The position numbers and the translations under genes were made by a program. The notes below the pieces were generated by a model. It did no database searches. It saw only the letters and a list, made by a program, of their open reading frames with translations, and had not been told where the DNA came from. Shown here in pieces: positions 6,059-6,074 of a DNA stretch of 6,074 bases (position 1 is its first letter; each line of letters opens with the position of its first letter). The DNA is taken from the NCBI GenBank assembly GCA_031274385.1, contig JAISQH010000097.1, positions 1-6,074 on the forward strand, given 5' to 3'. This stretch comes from Planctomycetaceae bacterium. GTDB lineage: Bacteria > Planctomycetota > Planctomycetia > Pirellulales > Thermoguttaceae.

Positions 6059-6074
6059 TCGTTTTGTTTGTACA

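Larger units (their letters stand above)
5764..6074. other. Non-coding right end with promoter region and palindrome cluster
   Basis: No protein gene is credible in these 311 bases. The first 100 or so are the AT-rich upstream region of the glmU-like gene, including GTTAA-A-TTAAC (5765-5775) and GTTAAC (5790-5795). From 5890 on, the DNA is a mosaic of short palindromes, listed separately. The next gene to the right is outside the window, so whether the cluster lies between divergent genes or behind a convergent one cannot be seen. Confidence 0.6.

Overview
This window is about 6.1 kb of ordinary bacterial chromosome. It holds three recognisable protein genes and an intergenic tail crowded with short palindromes. 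The genes have moderate GC content and sit among clearly AT-rich spacers. Neither minus-strand gene has a good Shine-Dalgarno sequence. One gene is a stand-alone GlmU-type nucleotidyltransferase without the usual acetyltransferase half. Together with the REP-like palindromes, this makes me lean towards a planctomycete or another PVC-group bacterium. That is inference; no rRNA or other taxonomic marker is present.

Layout: positions 1-3195 (+) encode carB, the large subunit of carbamoyl phosphate synthase. It is cut at its 5' end by the window edge, with only about 23 residues missing. A 141-base AT-rich spacer follows, containing a possible carB terminator hairpin and a long imperfect T/A palindrome. 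carB is convergent with positions 3337-4920 (-), which encode a membrane-bound HAMP sensor histidine kinase. Upstream of the kinase on the same strand, after a 72-base gap with two competing hairpins, lies the GlmU-like UDP-sugar pyrophosphorylase gene (4993-5763, -). Upstream of that are a consensus TATAAT -10 box and a 12-bp-period array of ACCAAATAATT repeats. The right end (about 5890-6058) holds three 17-bp palindromes, one truncated copy and one GC-rich hairpin.

How the genes work together: carB supplies carbamoyl phosphate for pyrimidine and arginine synthesis and has no visible link to the other two. The pyrophosphorylase gene and the kinase gene may be co-transcribed. The first would make UDP-GlcNAc, a cell-envelope precursor; the second would sense an unknown signal across the membrane. 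No response regulator is present.

I found no clearly new multi-gene system. The parts most worth a second look are the palindrome cluster (with an A-T to G-C pair swap that keeps the stem), the array of short repeats upstream of the pyrophosphorylase gene, and the single-domain GlmU itself.
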